Below are positions 33,340 to 41,166 of a stretch of DNA of 46,858 nucleotides, in pieces. A program made the translations under genes and the position numbers. The DNA comes from a virus. The stretch covers positions 1 through 46,858 of the IMG/VR virus record IMGVR_UViG_3300029266_000517. One strand, written 5' to 3'. Below the pieces are notes generated by a model that saw only the letters and a list, made by a program, of their open reading frames with translations, was not told the origin of the DNA and did no database searches. Within the stretch, counting starts at the first letter, position 1. Every line of letters starts with the position of its first letter.

Positions 33340-34266
33340 CTATTTTATCCATTTATCTTGCCCTCTTAGATTCTGTAATAATCTTCCGGGATGTATGTTG
33401 CTAATTCTAATTTTTGCGTTTCTTAGTAACGCAGTTTTACGCTTAAGCATACGCTTAACAATATATTCTTGAGTACCTACTTTAGAACCAAGTATGGCAT
33501 ACTCAACTGAAGCATATACATATTCTTCAAATAATTTGTTTACTGTAATTTTACTATCATCACCACCTTCCATACCGTCAGATATGTATTCAAGAATCAC
33601 TAAATTTTGACCTACACTTGAGCTAAAGTTTATTACTCCGGCTTTTCTATCTATAGTAAAAGTTGGATTAGCATTTGCAGTTTCAGTATTTAAACCAAAC
33701 CTTGCTCCAATTCCATAATCAAAATACCAATTGCCATCAACGTTATATCCAAGTTGTCCGTCAAATTGACCACCATTCCCGTCTAAATATATACTTGGTT
33801 TAGTTCCTGAAATTCTATCAATATCGATAGTTGAATCTTCAGGTCTTAAAATATTACCTGCTTGGTCAAATAAGACTCTACCTGTTTGGTCTTGAAGATA
33901 TGCTTGAGCACTTTGAGCTTGAATGTTTTCACTTAATGGATATAATATACCATCTCTATACATAGATATCCTAACCCAATTTACATAATCAGGAGGAAAA
34001 ACAAATCTAAGACTGTCATCAACTGATAGTTCTAGTATTTTTATTTCTTTAAATGCATCGTAGTTTAATTCCTGAACTGCTCTCTTAGCGTGAAACAATA
34101 TTTTAAATCGTTCTTCGTTATTTACAAGACTATGATTGCCTTGATACATTAACATAAAATTGTTAACTATGTCGTATAATGAGACATATTGATATGAGCC
34201 CCAATTAACATCTTCAGGTGGATTAACTCCATTGTCGTAGTACTGAAATTCTGATATATATGCCAT
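33340..34266 (-). CDS. Putative tail adaptor/ring protein (308 aa)
   Basis: A 308-residue protein. AKRAVQELNYDAFKEIKILE followed by FVFPPDYVNWVRIS is typical of head-tail connector/ring proteins of podovirus-like phages (position of T7 gp11). It overlaps the next upstream gene's stop by 1 nt and precedes the 1466-aa tail protein by 1 nt, matching the adaptor-then-nozzle order. It should sit between portal and tail tube. Confidence 0.65.
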   Translation of the reverse strand: MAYISEFQYYDNGVNPPEDVNWGSYQYVSLYDIVNNFMLMYQGNHSLVNNEERFKILFHAKRAVQELNYDAFKEIKILELSVDDSLRFVFPPDYVNWVRISMYRDGILYPLSENIQAQSAQAYLQDQTGRVLFDQAGNILRPEDSTIDIDRISGTKPSIYLDGNGGQFDGQLGYNVDGNWYFDYGIGARFGLNTETANANPTFTIDRKAGVINFSSSVGQNLVILEYISDGMEGGDDSKITVNKLFEEYVYASVEYAILGSKVGTQEYIVKRMLKRKTALLRNAKIRISNIHPGRLLQNLRGQDKWIK

Positions 34267-35219
34267 TATGATTCTTCTTGGTTATCTTGGTTTTCTTCTG
34301 CTTGTGCAAATGAATAAACATCCGCTTCTCTAATCATAACTCCTGCGTATTGAAGTATTTTTAAAATCAATCCTACTTCATCATCAAGAGGTATTTCAAA
34401 GTCTTGATAATCACTACTACTTTGGTCAAAAACAGGAGTTCCGTTTACCAAAGTGATAAATGTCCATTTTGGTTCTAGAGGATACCTTAAGTATTGTGCT
34501 TTTACCTGACCTATATTACTTATAGTGTTTGGATAAGCAGTTAAGTTATTTGCTTCTTGTGTGTAAGAGGGAAACGTTAAATTTGGTGCAGTAAGTAATG
34601 AATTGTTTAACATAGTTATTTTACTATGCGTAACTTTTTCTGCTTCTTCAAATTTACTTGTGCTAAGGTATATTGCGTAAGGTCTTCCAATCGCATTTAA
34701 ATCATTTCGATTAGTTGTTATTGTTGTTGCATTATCTATAATAGTGACAAGAGCATATTGAACCCCTCCGTTTTCATACGCTATAACATCACCAACACTT
34801 ATACCAACAGTAAAGTCAGCAGTAGAATCTATAAGCTTGTTAGAACCTCCTGTTGTTGCAGTAGTGTTTCCACTCGCTAATAGCGTTTGGTATATTATTG
34901 CTTTATTTAATAAGTAATAATCATCTCCTGTTGTTAATTGAGATGGAAGCGAATAAAGATTTCCAAGAATTTTTACTAATCCTTTTGTTTCTGAAAATAT
35001 TTCAATAGCTTCTTCTATACCTTTTCGTATATCTGCATACCCCGTTCCTGATTGACGAGCGTTTTCCTTGTTAATCTGATAGTTGTACTCATAAAAATAA
35101 TTTTCAAAGATGTCTAACTGTGCTTGCTTTGCAAATAAGTTAAAATCTGACGGAGATAAATATCCGTAATTGTTTTTATTTAGCACAGACAGAACTGTAT
35201 TTCTTACTGTGTTTATCAT
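34266..35219 (-). CDS. Putative ring/connector protein (317 aa)
   Basis: A 317-residue protein. The N-terminal helices (LSPSDFNLFAKQAQLDIFEN) and the RYPLEPKW motif near residue 230 recall virion ring proteins of crAss-like and marine phages. An internal beta-rich insert is present at about 115-170. I start at ATG 35219; a frame open to 35246 is less likely because it would enter a terminator region. It is the first gene after the terminator at 35245-35275. Confidence 0.6.
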   Translation of the reverse strand: MINTVRNTVLSVLNKNNYGYLSPSDFNLFAKQAQLDIFENYFYEYNYQINKENARQSGTGYADIRKGIEEAIEIFSETKGLVKILGNLYSLPSQLTTGDDYYLLNKAIIYQTLLASGNTTATTGGSNKLIDSTADFTVGISVGDVIAYENGGVQYALVTIIDNATTITTNRNDLNAIGRPYAIYLSTSKFEEAEKVTHSKITMLNNSLLTAPNLTFPSYTQEANNLTAYPNTISNIGQVKAQYLRYPLEPKWTFITLVNGTPVFDQSSSDYQDFEIPLDDEVGLILKILQYAGVMIREADVYSFAQAEENQDNQEES

Positions 35220-35233
35220 TATAAACTTTTTTG

Positions 35234-35241
35234 TAAAGATA
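35234..35241 (-). promoter_or_regulatory. Weak TAnnTTTG-like box
   Basis: TATCTTTA on the - strand (last base off consensus), just after the terminator and 15 nt before the ATG at 35219. It could restart transcription of the tail genes. Confidence 0.3.
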
Positions 35242-35244
35242 AGC

Positions 35245-35275
35245 AAAAAAAAAGAGGGGCTTAAAATAGCCCCTC
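35245..35275 (-). terminator. Intrinsic terminator after the 248-aa gene
   Basis: On the - strand GAGGGGC pairs with GCCCCTC across TATTTTAA and is followed by nine T. It lies between the 248-aa protein and the ring protein, so it separates head and tail transcripts. Confidence 0.9.
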
Positions 35276-35302
35276 CTTTGCTTAATTGAATTTATTGTTT
35301 AA

Positions 35303-36049
35303 TTACTTGAGTAGTTTTTCAAGCATTTTAAGCTCTTCAACACCTTCATCAGTTTGTAAATATGACGCTACAATAAACATAGGGTCTTCGTTGTAAGGTA
35401 CTGTAAGCATTCGTGTTTTGTTACTTGTTGTGTTATACCACACTTCTTTTTTATTCTTTCTAAATGTCAATAATCCCTTATCAAAAAACAAGGCAACATT
35501 TGCTTGTAATTTTAACATTGGGTCTCCTAAAACATTTATAAAGTTTTGTGGTTCTCTTTTGGCATATACCAAAATATCACGTCTTAATTCTGCAGTTGAG
35601 GTTCTTGAAGTATCTATTCCAAAAAGAACTCTACTTACATTCTCAACCATATCTACACTTAAGTTTCTTGCTTCAATTAAAGCATCTACCTCAAGATTAA
35701 GAGTATTTACTATTTCCGCAGCATCTGCTGCTTTATCCACCTCAACGAATCGTTTTCCGTTTAAAGGATGTAGTGACATGAATTTCTGTAATACTTGATT
35801 TTCTTTTCCAACATTTAAAAACCCATCTTCAAAGATAACCGGTTCTAAAATTGCATTACCATCTTGTTCATCCTCGTAAGGACTTTTTTGGTTTTTGGCA
35901 TAACGAAGTGCTCGGTTTTCACCTGTGTCTTCATCAAAATGCAATAGAGGAAATCTACGTGAGTTACGTGTTGGCAGCATAAAAGAAAGAGGAGCTGATT
36001 CTCTTGTTAATTTGTATTGTCTTGCGACAAAAGTTATTTGTTTTTTCAT
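35303..36049 (-). CDS. Conserved virion-cluster protein (248 aa)
   Basis: A 248-residue protein encoded directly after the capsid gene. The segments LHFDEDTGENRALRYAKNQ and DEQDGNAILEPVIFEDGFL are distinctive, and I associate them with uncharacterised proteins beside capsid genes in marine phages. The C-terminal half (TAELRRDILVYAK, LFFDKGLL, VWYNTTSNKTRML) looks like a second folded domain. A head-maturation or capsid-decoration role is inferred from position only. It is flanked by terminators on both sides. Confidence 0.55.
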   Translation of the reverse strand: MKKQITFVARQYKLTRESAPLSFMLPTRNSRRFPLLHFDEDTGENRALRYAKNQKSPYEDEQDGNAILEPVIFEDGFLNVGKENQVLQKFMSLHPLNGKRFVEVDKAADAAEIVNTLNLEVDALIEARNLSVDMVENVSRVLFGIDTSRTSTAELRRDILVYAKREPQNFINVLGDPMLKLQANVALFFDKGLLTFRKNKKEVWYNTTSNKTRMLTVPYNEDPMFIVASYLQTDEGVEELKMLEKLLK

Positions 36050-36073
36050 TTGATAAGATTTAAAATTTATGAT

Positions 36074-36109
36074 AAAAAAGGGATAGTGTCCTTGAAGACA
36101 CCATCCCTT
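36074..36109 (-). terminator. Terminator built on the dispersed palindrome, after the capsid gene
   Basis: On the - strand a 14-bp stem with TCAA loop (core at 36086-36101, one mismatch to the exact 16-mer) is followed by a T-run (A-run 36074-36079 on +). Two pairs, 85/102 and 91/96, are G-U only in the transcribed strand's RNA and A-C mismatches on the other, so the hairpin is kept as RNA. It would attenuate transcription after the highly expressed capsid gene. Confidence 0.88.
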
Positions 36110-36124
36110 ATAATATTAATCTTC

Positions 36125-37588
36125 TTATTCAGAGAATATGAAGAAGTTATTTGCACCTAATGTACATACTGCTCTTTCAGAAAGGAAATTTACTTCCATT
36201 GCATCTAAACTAGAAGTCTGAGCACCGCCTGCAGAACCTGTAATCCAAGTTTTGTAACGTCTGTCCTCAGTTTCTGAAGCTCTGTATCTTACGTGTAAGA
36301 AAGGTCTCTTAGCATTTTTTCCTAAGACTTGGTCATAAACCGATGTAGAACCTGCAGGAACTAACAATCCATTTACTCTACCTGAACCTGCAACAGTAGA
36401 AAGTCCACCTCTCATTGTTGGGTCATTCAAATATTTCCAATCAGACTTGTAAAAGTCATAACCTCTTCTGAATCCTGTAAATCCTAAATTCAATGCCATT
36501 GTATCGTCATTGTCAAAAAGACCAAAAGATGCAGAGTTAGAAGCACCACCTACAACAAATCCGTTTAATGAAGCTAACATATCATCAATATCGAAAGAGA
36601 AATCTCTGTCAACAAATATTACGTTTTCTTCAATAGCACCTTGCTTGTCTAAACGACTAACAATAGTATCGAATTCAGTTAATGTAGTTGGGTTTCCACC
36701 ACCCCATACGTTACCTCTTTCAGAGACTACGTAAAAGATACCTTCAGAACCTTTGTTACCTATATCACCTTGTGCTGCATTTAATTGTGCACCTGAACCT
36801 GCTACTGCGGGTACTGCTTCAATCATTGCAGTCTCAAGATAATCGTCAAAACGTAATCTTGTTTCATGCTCTGATTTCATGTACCATAGGTATCCTGCTG
36901 CACCATTTTCAGTTGTTACTTCAACCCATCCAATCTGTGCCATATCAGAACCTGATACTGCATACTTATCTTTTATGATAATTGGAGAATTTTCGAAGAA
37001 GATATCATCAGCTTCTAAAGAACCTACCATTCCGTTAGTTCCTTTTTTAAATTCAGAACCATAGATGAAGATTGTACATACTTGTCCTGCTGCCGGTACT
37101 TGACCTGCTAATTCATAATAAGCTACATCAATTGTACCTGCTGCGATATCAACTGCACTTACGATAGCTTTGTTAGAACCTGTTCCTGCATTATCAGAAA
37201 TCATAATAGTTTGACCTACTCTGATAGCTAATGGTCTAGCAACGGGGCTAGGTGCTGCGGGAGGGATAGGTACTAATGCATCTGCAATAGTAAAAGTTGC
37301 TACTCCTACTCCTGCTGCTGCTGCGGTTGTACAGTTAACATACTTAGTATGTAATCGTCCTTGCTCTGCCCATTTAATTAAATCTGAGTTAGAAGGCATC
37401 TCTGCTCCTACCATACGTAAGAAAGATGAGATGGTTCTATTACCATAACGTTCAAATTCTTTTTCATAAGTATCCGGTAGATACTGATTCAAGAAATCAA
37501 AGTTTGTAATATAGTTACTTGCCAAAGGAACTTGTTGCGCCGAAGGCTGCAACTGAAATCCCGGGGCTGCGTTTACTTGTCCTGCCAT
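36125..37588 (-). CDS. Major capsid protein
   Basis: A 487-residue protein. LPDTYEKEFERYGNRTISSF followed by LRMVGAEMPSNSDLIKWAEQ (about 36-75) is the signature N-arm of crAss-like/marine HK97-fold capsid proteins. The body is beta-rich with an inserted beta domain at about 95-165, and the C-terminal part contains the DFYKSDWKYL and RYRASETEDRRY segments. Position after a scaffold-like gene and the portal agrees. A terminator hairpin follows its stop. It should be the most abundant virion protein. Confidence 0.88.
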   Translation of the reverse strand: MAGQVNAAPGFQLQPSAQQVPLASNYITNFDFLNQYLPDTYEKEFERYGNRTISSFLRMVGAEMPSNSDLIKWAEQGRLHTKYVNCTTAAAAGVGVATFTIADALVPIPPAAPSPVARPLAIRVGQTIMISDNAGTGSNKAIVSAVDIAAGTIDVAYYELAGQVPAAGQVCTIFIYGSEFKKGTNGMVGSLEADDIFFENSPIIIKDKYAVSGSDMAQIGWVEVTTENGAAGYLWYMKSEHETRLRFDDYLETAMIEAVPAVAGSGAQLNAAQGDIGNKGSEGIFYVVSERGNVWGGGNPTTLTEFDTIVSRLDKQGAIEENVIFVDRDFSFDIDDMLASLNGFVVGGASNSASFGLFDNDDTMALNLGFTGFRRGYDFYKSDWKYLNDPTMRGGLSTVAGSGRVNGLLVPAGSTSVYDQVLGKNAKRPFLHVRYRASETEDRRYKTWITGSAGGAQTSSLDAMEVNFLSERAVCTLGANNFFIFSE

Positions 37589-37613
37589 TTTAGTGTTTTT
37601 TTAAATTAATAAA

Positions 37614-38705
37614 TTATTTTTTTCTACTTCTAATTTTTAAGCCACGTCCACTATCAGGGTTCATGGCTTTGTATTGAGTTCCTCCTTTTGATGATACTTC
37701 AGGTGTATTACGAGAAGACATGTTAACGTTCTTAGTCTTTCTTAATAAATCATCAGTACCTTCAGACTTGCCTTGCTCATAAAAATGCTTGGCAAATTTT
37801 TCCGGATTCATCGCTACTGCTAGTGCTTTATGATATCCAACTGCATCTCCAAGTAAACCATCATCATTCAAAAACTTTTTTATAAAGTTTTGAGGATTAG
37901 ATTGTAAACTTTTTAACTCAGTTGAGTCTCCCGGAGTATACGTGACACTTTTGTTATCATCAATGGTGAACTCAAAACCTTTGAACTCGCCTCCGAAAAC
38001 TTCTTCTGTCTTTTTAGTAAACCATTCAGATTTACGTTTCGTTTCCTCTTCGTAAGTACTCGCTTCATTTACATATTGCTTATACGCTTCCATTTCTTTT
38101 TGGTCTGTTTCCGAAAGAGACTTCCCGCTTGACTCAAGAGGAATTCTGTATTTTTCTTTTTCAGACTCAAAATAATCTTTGGCCTTAGCAATTGCTTTCT
38201 TTTTTGAGAGTTTAGCCTTTCTAACAGTTATCTCATCGTCAAGGTCTTCATCATAGGAATAATCCATCATCATTCCATCAATGTCCTCATCGTCAAGACC
38301 TCTTTCAGTCGCAACTAAATAGTCTCTCAATATTTTATCAGGATTATCGCTATCAAAATCTTTGCTCAAAGCAACGAAATCTTCAAGACCACGTCCTGTT
38401 TCTTGTTTATACTTATAGTAGGCCGCAACATCTTCAGGTAATTCCTGAGTTTCTTTACGTACTTCATTTAGCTCATCTAAAGAACTAATTTCTCTACCAT
38501 ATCTTTCTTTCATAAATGAAAGAATATCTTCTTCTTTTAATTCAGACTTAGTAGGTTCTTCTACTTTTGTTTCTGAAGATGGTACTTCAACTTTTTCTGT
38601 TGTATCGTTAAATTGTTCTTCGTGTTTTTCTAACAATTTTTCTTCTACTTCTGCAACAGACTTTTGTTCAGCCTCATCTACTAATTTTACATTTTTGTAT
38701 TCCAT
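37614..38705 (-). CDS. Scaffolding-like protein (363 aa)
   Basis: A 363-residue, very charged, helical protein between portal and capsid genes, the usual place of a scaffolding protein. The first ~70 residues are Glu/Lys-rich coiled coil and the C-terminus is strongly basic (GRGLKIRSRKK), typical for capsid-binding tails. I start at ATG 38705 because an AATCAAATCAA leader precedes it; a frame open to 38765 would overlap the portal gene. No protease domain is visible. Confidence 0.65.
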   Translation of the reverse strand: MEYKNVKLVDEAEQKSVAEVEEKLLEKHEEQFNDTTEKVEVPSSETKVEEPTKSELKEEDILSFMKERYGREISSLDELNEVRKETQELPEDVAAYYKYKQETGRGLEDFVALSKDFDSDNPDKILRDYLVATERGLDDEDIDGMMMDYSYDEDLDDEITVRKAKLSKKKAIAKAKDYFESEKEKYRIPLESSGKSLSETDQKEMEAYKQYVNEASTYEEETKRKSEWFTKKTEEVFGGEFKGFEFTIDDNKSVTYTPGDSTELKSLQSNPQNFIKKFLNDDGLLGDAVGYHKALAVAMNPEKFAKHFYEQGKSEGTDDLLRKTKNVNMSSRNTPEVSSKGGTQYKAMNPDSGRGLKIRSRKK

Positions 38706-38730
38706 TTGATTTGATTTTAAATTAATAATT

Positions 38731-41166
38731 TTATCTCGGACTAAATTCAGATAAGTCAAATCCATCTAAACTATCCTCGTTTGATTCAAAACTCATTGGA
38801 GGTAAGTTGTTTTTTCTTTGATTAATTAATCTGCTTTGTTCCGTATTTTGTTGGCTAATTCTTGAAGCCTTTCCTGAATCTCTTTCTTCCTCTCTTTGTG
38901 ACAACGCATCAACTTCCATACCACGTAATTGCATATTCATCTGAAATTCTTTATCCATTAACATAGATTTTAATTCAGCTTCCTGTTGCATTTTCGTCAT
39001 CATTCCATCAATCTCAGCTTGTTTAATTTGCATTTTAGCTTGAGTTTCCATTTGCAATTGTTGCATAGCCATTTGACCGGCTTGTGCTTGCATTGCTTGA
39101 GCGGATTGTGCTTGAGCGGCTTGTTGTTCTTTTGCTAATTTTTCTTCTCTATCTTGTTTAGCTTGTCGCTTAACTTTAAGAAGTTGATTAGCAACTTTAA
39201 GGTTTTTAAGTTCTCTTATATCGATAGCATCTTCAAGGTTTATATCTCCTTTAGATAAAGCCATTTGAACATTAGCTTCTAATTGAGCTCTTTGTTCTTC
39301 ATCAGGTGCTACTTCTATAAAAATCCCAAAGTCATATATATATAAATCAGAAATTTCATTAAGTATATTTACATTGTACTTACCAATTTTATTGACAAAA
39401 TCATCTTTAAAATCAGCGTACTCTAAAATATCTGAAACTCTATATGTTAATGCTTCCCCTAAAGTTCTAAACATATATAAACTTCCGTCTAAAATATGTC
39501 TTGTTGCAGTATTAGAATTTAATGCTGCTAACTTCTGTACACCAACTAAAGAGTTGGGGTCAGGTTTGCTTCCGTCTCTCGCTTCATTTAAGCCTGTTAC
39601 AGACCTAATCATATCCATGTAATGATTATAGTTGCCTATAAGCATTTGAGTCTTTCCTGCTCCTGAATTAGAGTTTAATTGAGTAATAGGAATTCGTGCT
39701 TGATTATATTCTCCATCTCCCGTATAGCTTCTACCAATAACACTACCTGTTTGGAAGTATAATCGTAAAGCATCTTCAGGATTGTAAGCGTTTCCTGTTC
39801 CAAGGTCAACTTCATTTAATCCATCTGCATCAATAAAAACACCATCAGGGACAACCTTAGCGATTACCTGTTGTAGTTTAAGATGAGTAATTTGAATAAG
39901 GTCAGCAAATGGTATCATTCTTCTAACTAATGATTCCAAAACACCTTTATACATTCTAGGAGCACAAGCTATGTAATTTGGAATAGCATGCTGAGAGGAA
40001 GACTTTGGTCTTACCATATTCTCTGCAACTTCCCATTTAAGTAAATAGTTAGTTCCCATTACCATTACTCCTTCATACCAAACATCAATAGTTTTAGAAA
40101 CTTTCTCAAAACTTCCTTCTTCCATCATCTCTTCAGATGGATTGAATTCGTCAGTTTTCTCAACCATTTTCATGTTACCACTTTCTTTTATCTTTTTCTT
40201 ATAAGTAAAAGTTTTAGTAGTCTTGTAATTGAAATACATTAATGTAACAGTATCTCTATAAAATATATCGTTATTGTAATATTGTGCTACGTTATAATAA
40301 TCATACCAACTTTGACCGCTTTTAGCAATCTCTTCCAATTCTGAATTTGTAATATTCGGCTTTATTTTTCTAAGTTCGATAATAGACATAGTCTTAATCT
40401 CTCCCCAATAAAAACAATCTTTAAAATGCGGGTCTTCAGTATAACTGTAAACTACATTTGCAGGGTCAACGTATTTAACATCAACTCCTGAACCCGGAAG
40501 GAACTCGTGTTTAGAAACTGCAATACCTAATACGGTAAGGTCATAATCTAAACGTCTTCTTACATCAATATAATGATTCTCTTCTAGTATAGTATTAATA
40601 GCTTCTTCTTCTGCTATTTCTATAGCAGGTTTGTACTTAAGTTGCATATATAATGCCAATTCCTCATCGGTAGTTGGCAGCTCTTCAGGATTCATAGAGA
40701 AAGGATTTGCACCTGTCTTATCCGCAACTATATCTAGTATTGGTCTAGCGAGCATTTGCCCTTCTATTAAATCTTGAAACTTACTTCTTTTTGATTGAGA
40801 CAATGCATCTTGTGCAAAAGCCTTAATTTTAAATAATCTATCAGACATCCCATTTACTACAATGTCTACGAACTTGGGCATAACAGGAACGGGTGTCCAA
40901 TCTAAATTTAGATAAGACAGGTCGCCATCAACCGCTAATTCGTTTTTATACTTACCAACAGACTGCTCTCCACGAGCGTAGAGTCTAAGCCTATGGAAAC
41001 TTCTCCATTGGTCATAAAATCTACATTGTGCTCCGTCCTTTTTGAACCATTCATATTGAATAGCTTGTCCGATTTGAATACCGAACTCATCTGTTGCTTT
41101 TTCAGCATCAGAAGCAAACTGACTTGGGAAGCCTGCCGATGTTATGTTTACTTTAACATCTATCAT
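38731..41166 (-). CDS. Portal protein
   Basis: An 811-residue protein with the pattern LSYLNLDWTPVPVMPKFVDI then VVNGMSDRLF (about 83-113), which I recall from crAss-like portal proteins, of similar length. It is directly downstream of the large terminase (4-nt overlap) and upstream of scaffold and capsid genes. The last ~170 residues are Gln/Met/Ala-rich helical repeats, which could form the barrel or crown of the portal ring inside the head. It should be the dodecameric DNA entry/exit vertex. Confidence 0.85.
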   Translation of the reverse strand: MIDVKVNITSAGFPSQFASDAEKATDEFGIQIGQAIQYEWFKKDGAQCRFYDQWRSFHRLRLYARGEQSVGKYKNELAVDGDLSYLNLDWTPVPVMPKFVDIVVNGMSDRLFKIKAFAQDALSQSKRSKFQDLIEGQMLARPILDIVADKTGANPFSMNPEELPTTDEELALYMQLKYKPAIEIAEEEAINTILEENHYIDVRRRLDYDLTVLGIAVSKHEFLPGSGVDVKYVDPANVVYSYTEDPHFKDCFYWGEIKTMSIIELRKIKPNITNSELEEIAKSGQSWYDYYNVAQYYNNDIFYRDTVTLMYFNYKTTKTFTYKKKIKESGNMKMVEKTDEFNPSEEMMEEGSFEKVSKTIDVWYEGVMVMGTNYLLKWEVAENMVRPKSSSQHAIPNYIACAPRMYKGVLESLVRRMIPFADLIQITHLKLQQVIAKVVPDGVFIDADGLNEVDLGTGNAYNPEDALRLYFQTGSVIGRSYTGDGEYNQARIPITQLNSNSGAGKTQMLIGNYNHYMDMIRSVTGLNEARDGSKPDPNSLVGVQKLAALNSNTATRHILDGSLYMFRTLGEALTYRVSDILEYADFKDDFVNKIGKYNVNILNEISDLYIYDFGIFIEVAPDEEQRAQLEANVQMALSKGDINLEDAIDIRELKNLKVANQLLKVKRQAKQDREEKLAKEQQAAQAQSAQAMQAQAGQMAMQQLQMETQAKMQIKQAEIDGMMTKMQQEAELKSMLMDKEFQMNMQLRGMEVDALSQREEERDSGKASRISQQNTEQSRLINQRKNNLPPMSFESNEDSLDGFDLSEFSPR

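Noticed and set aside
2196-36110. Reading the repeated palindromes as a CRISPR array
   Set aside because: The copies are scattered over 41 kb with no regular spacers and no cas genes.
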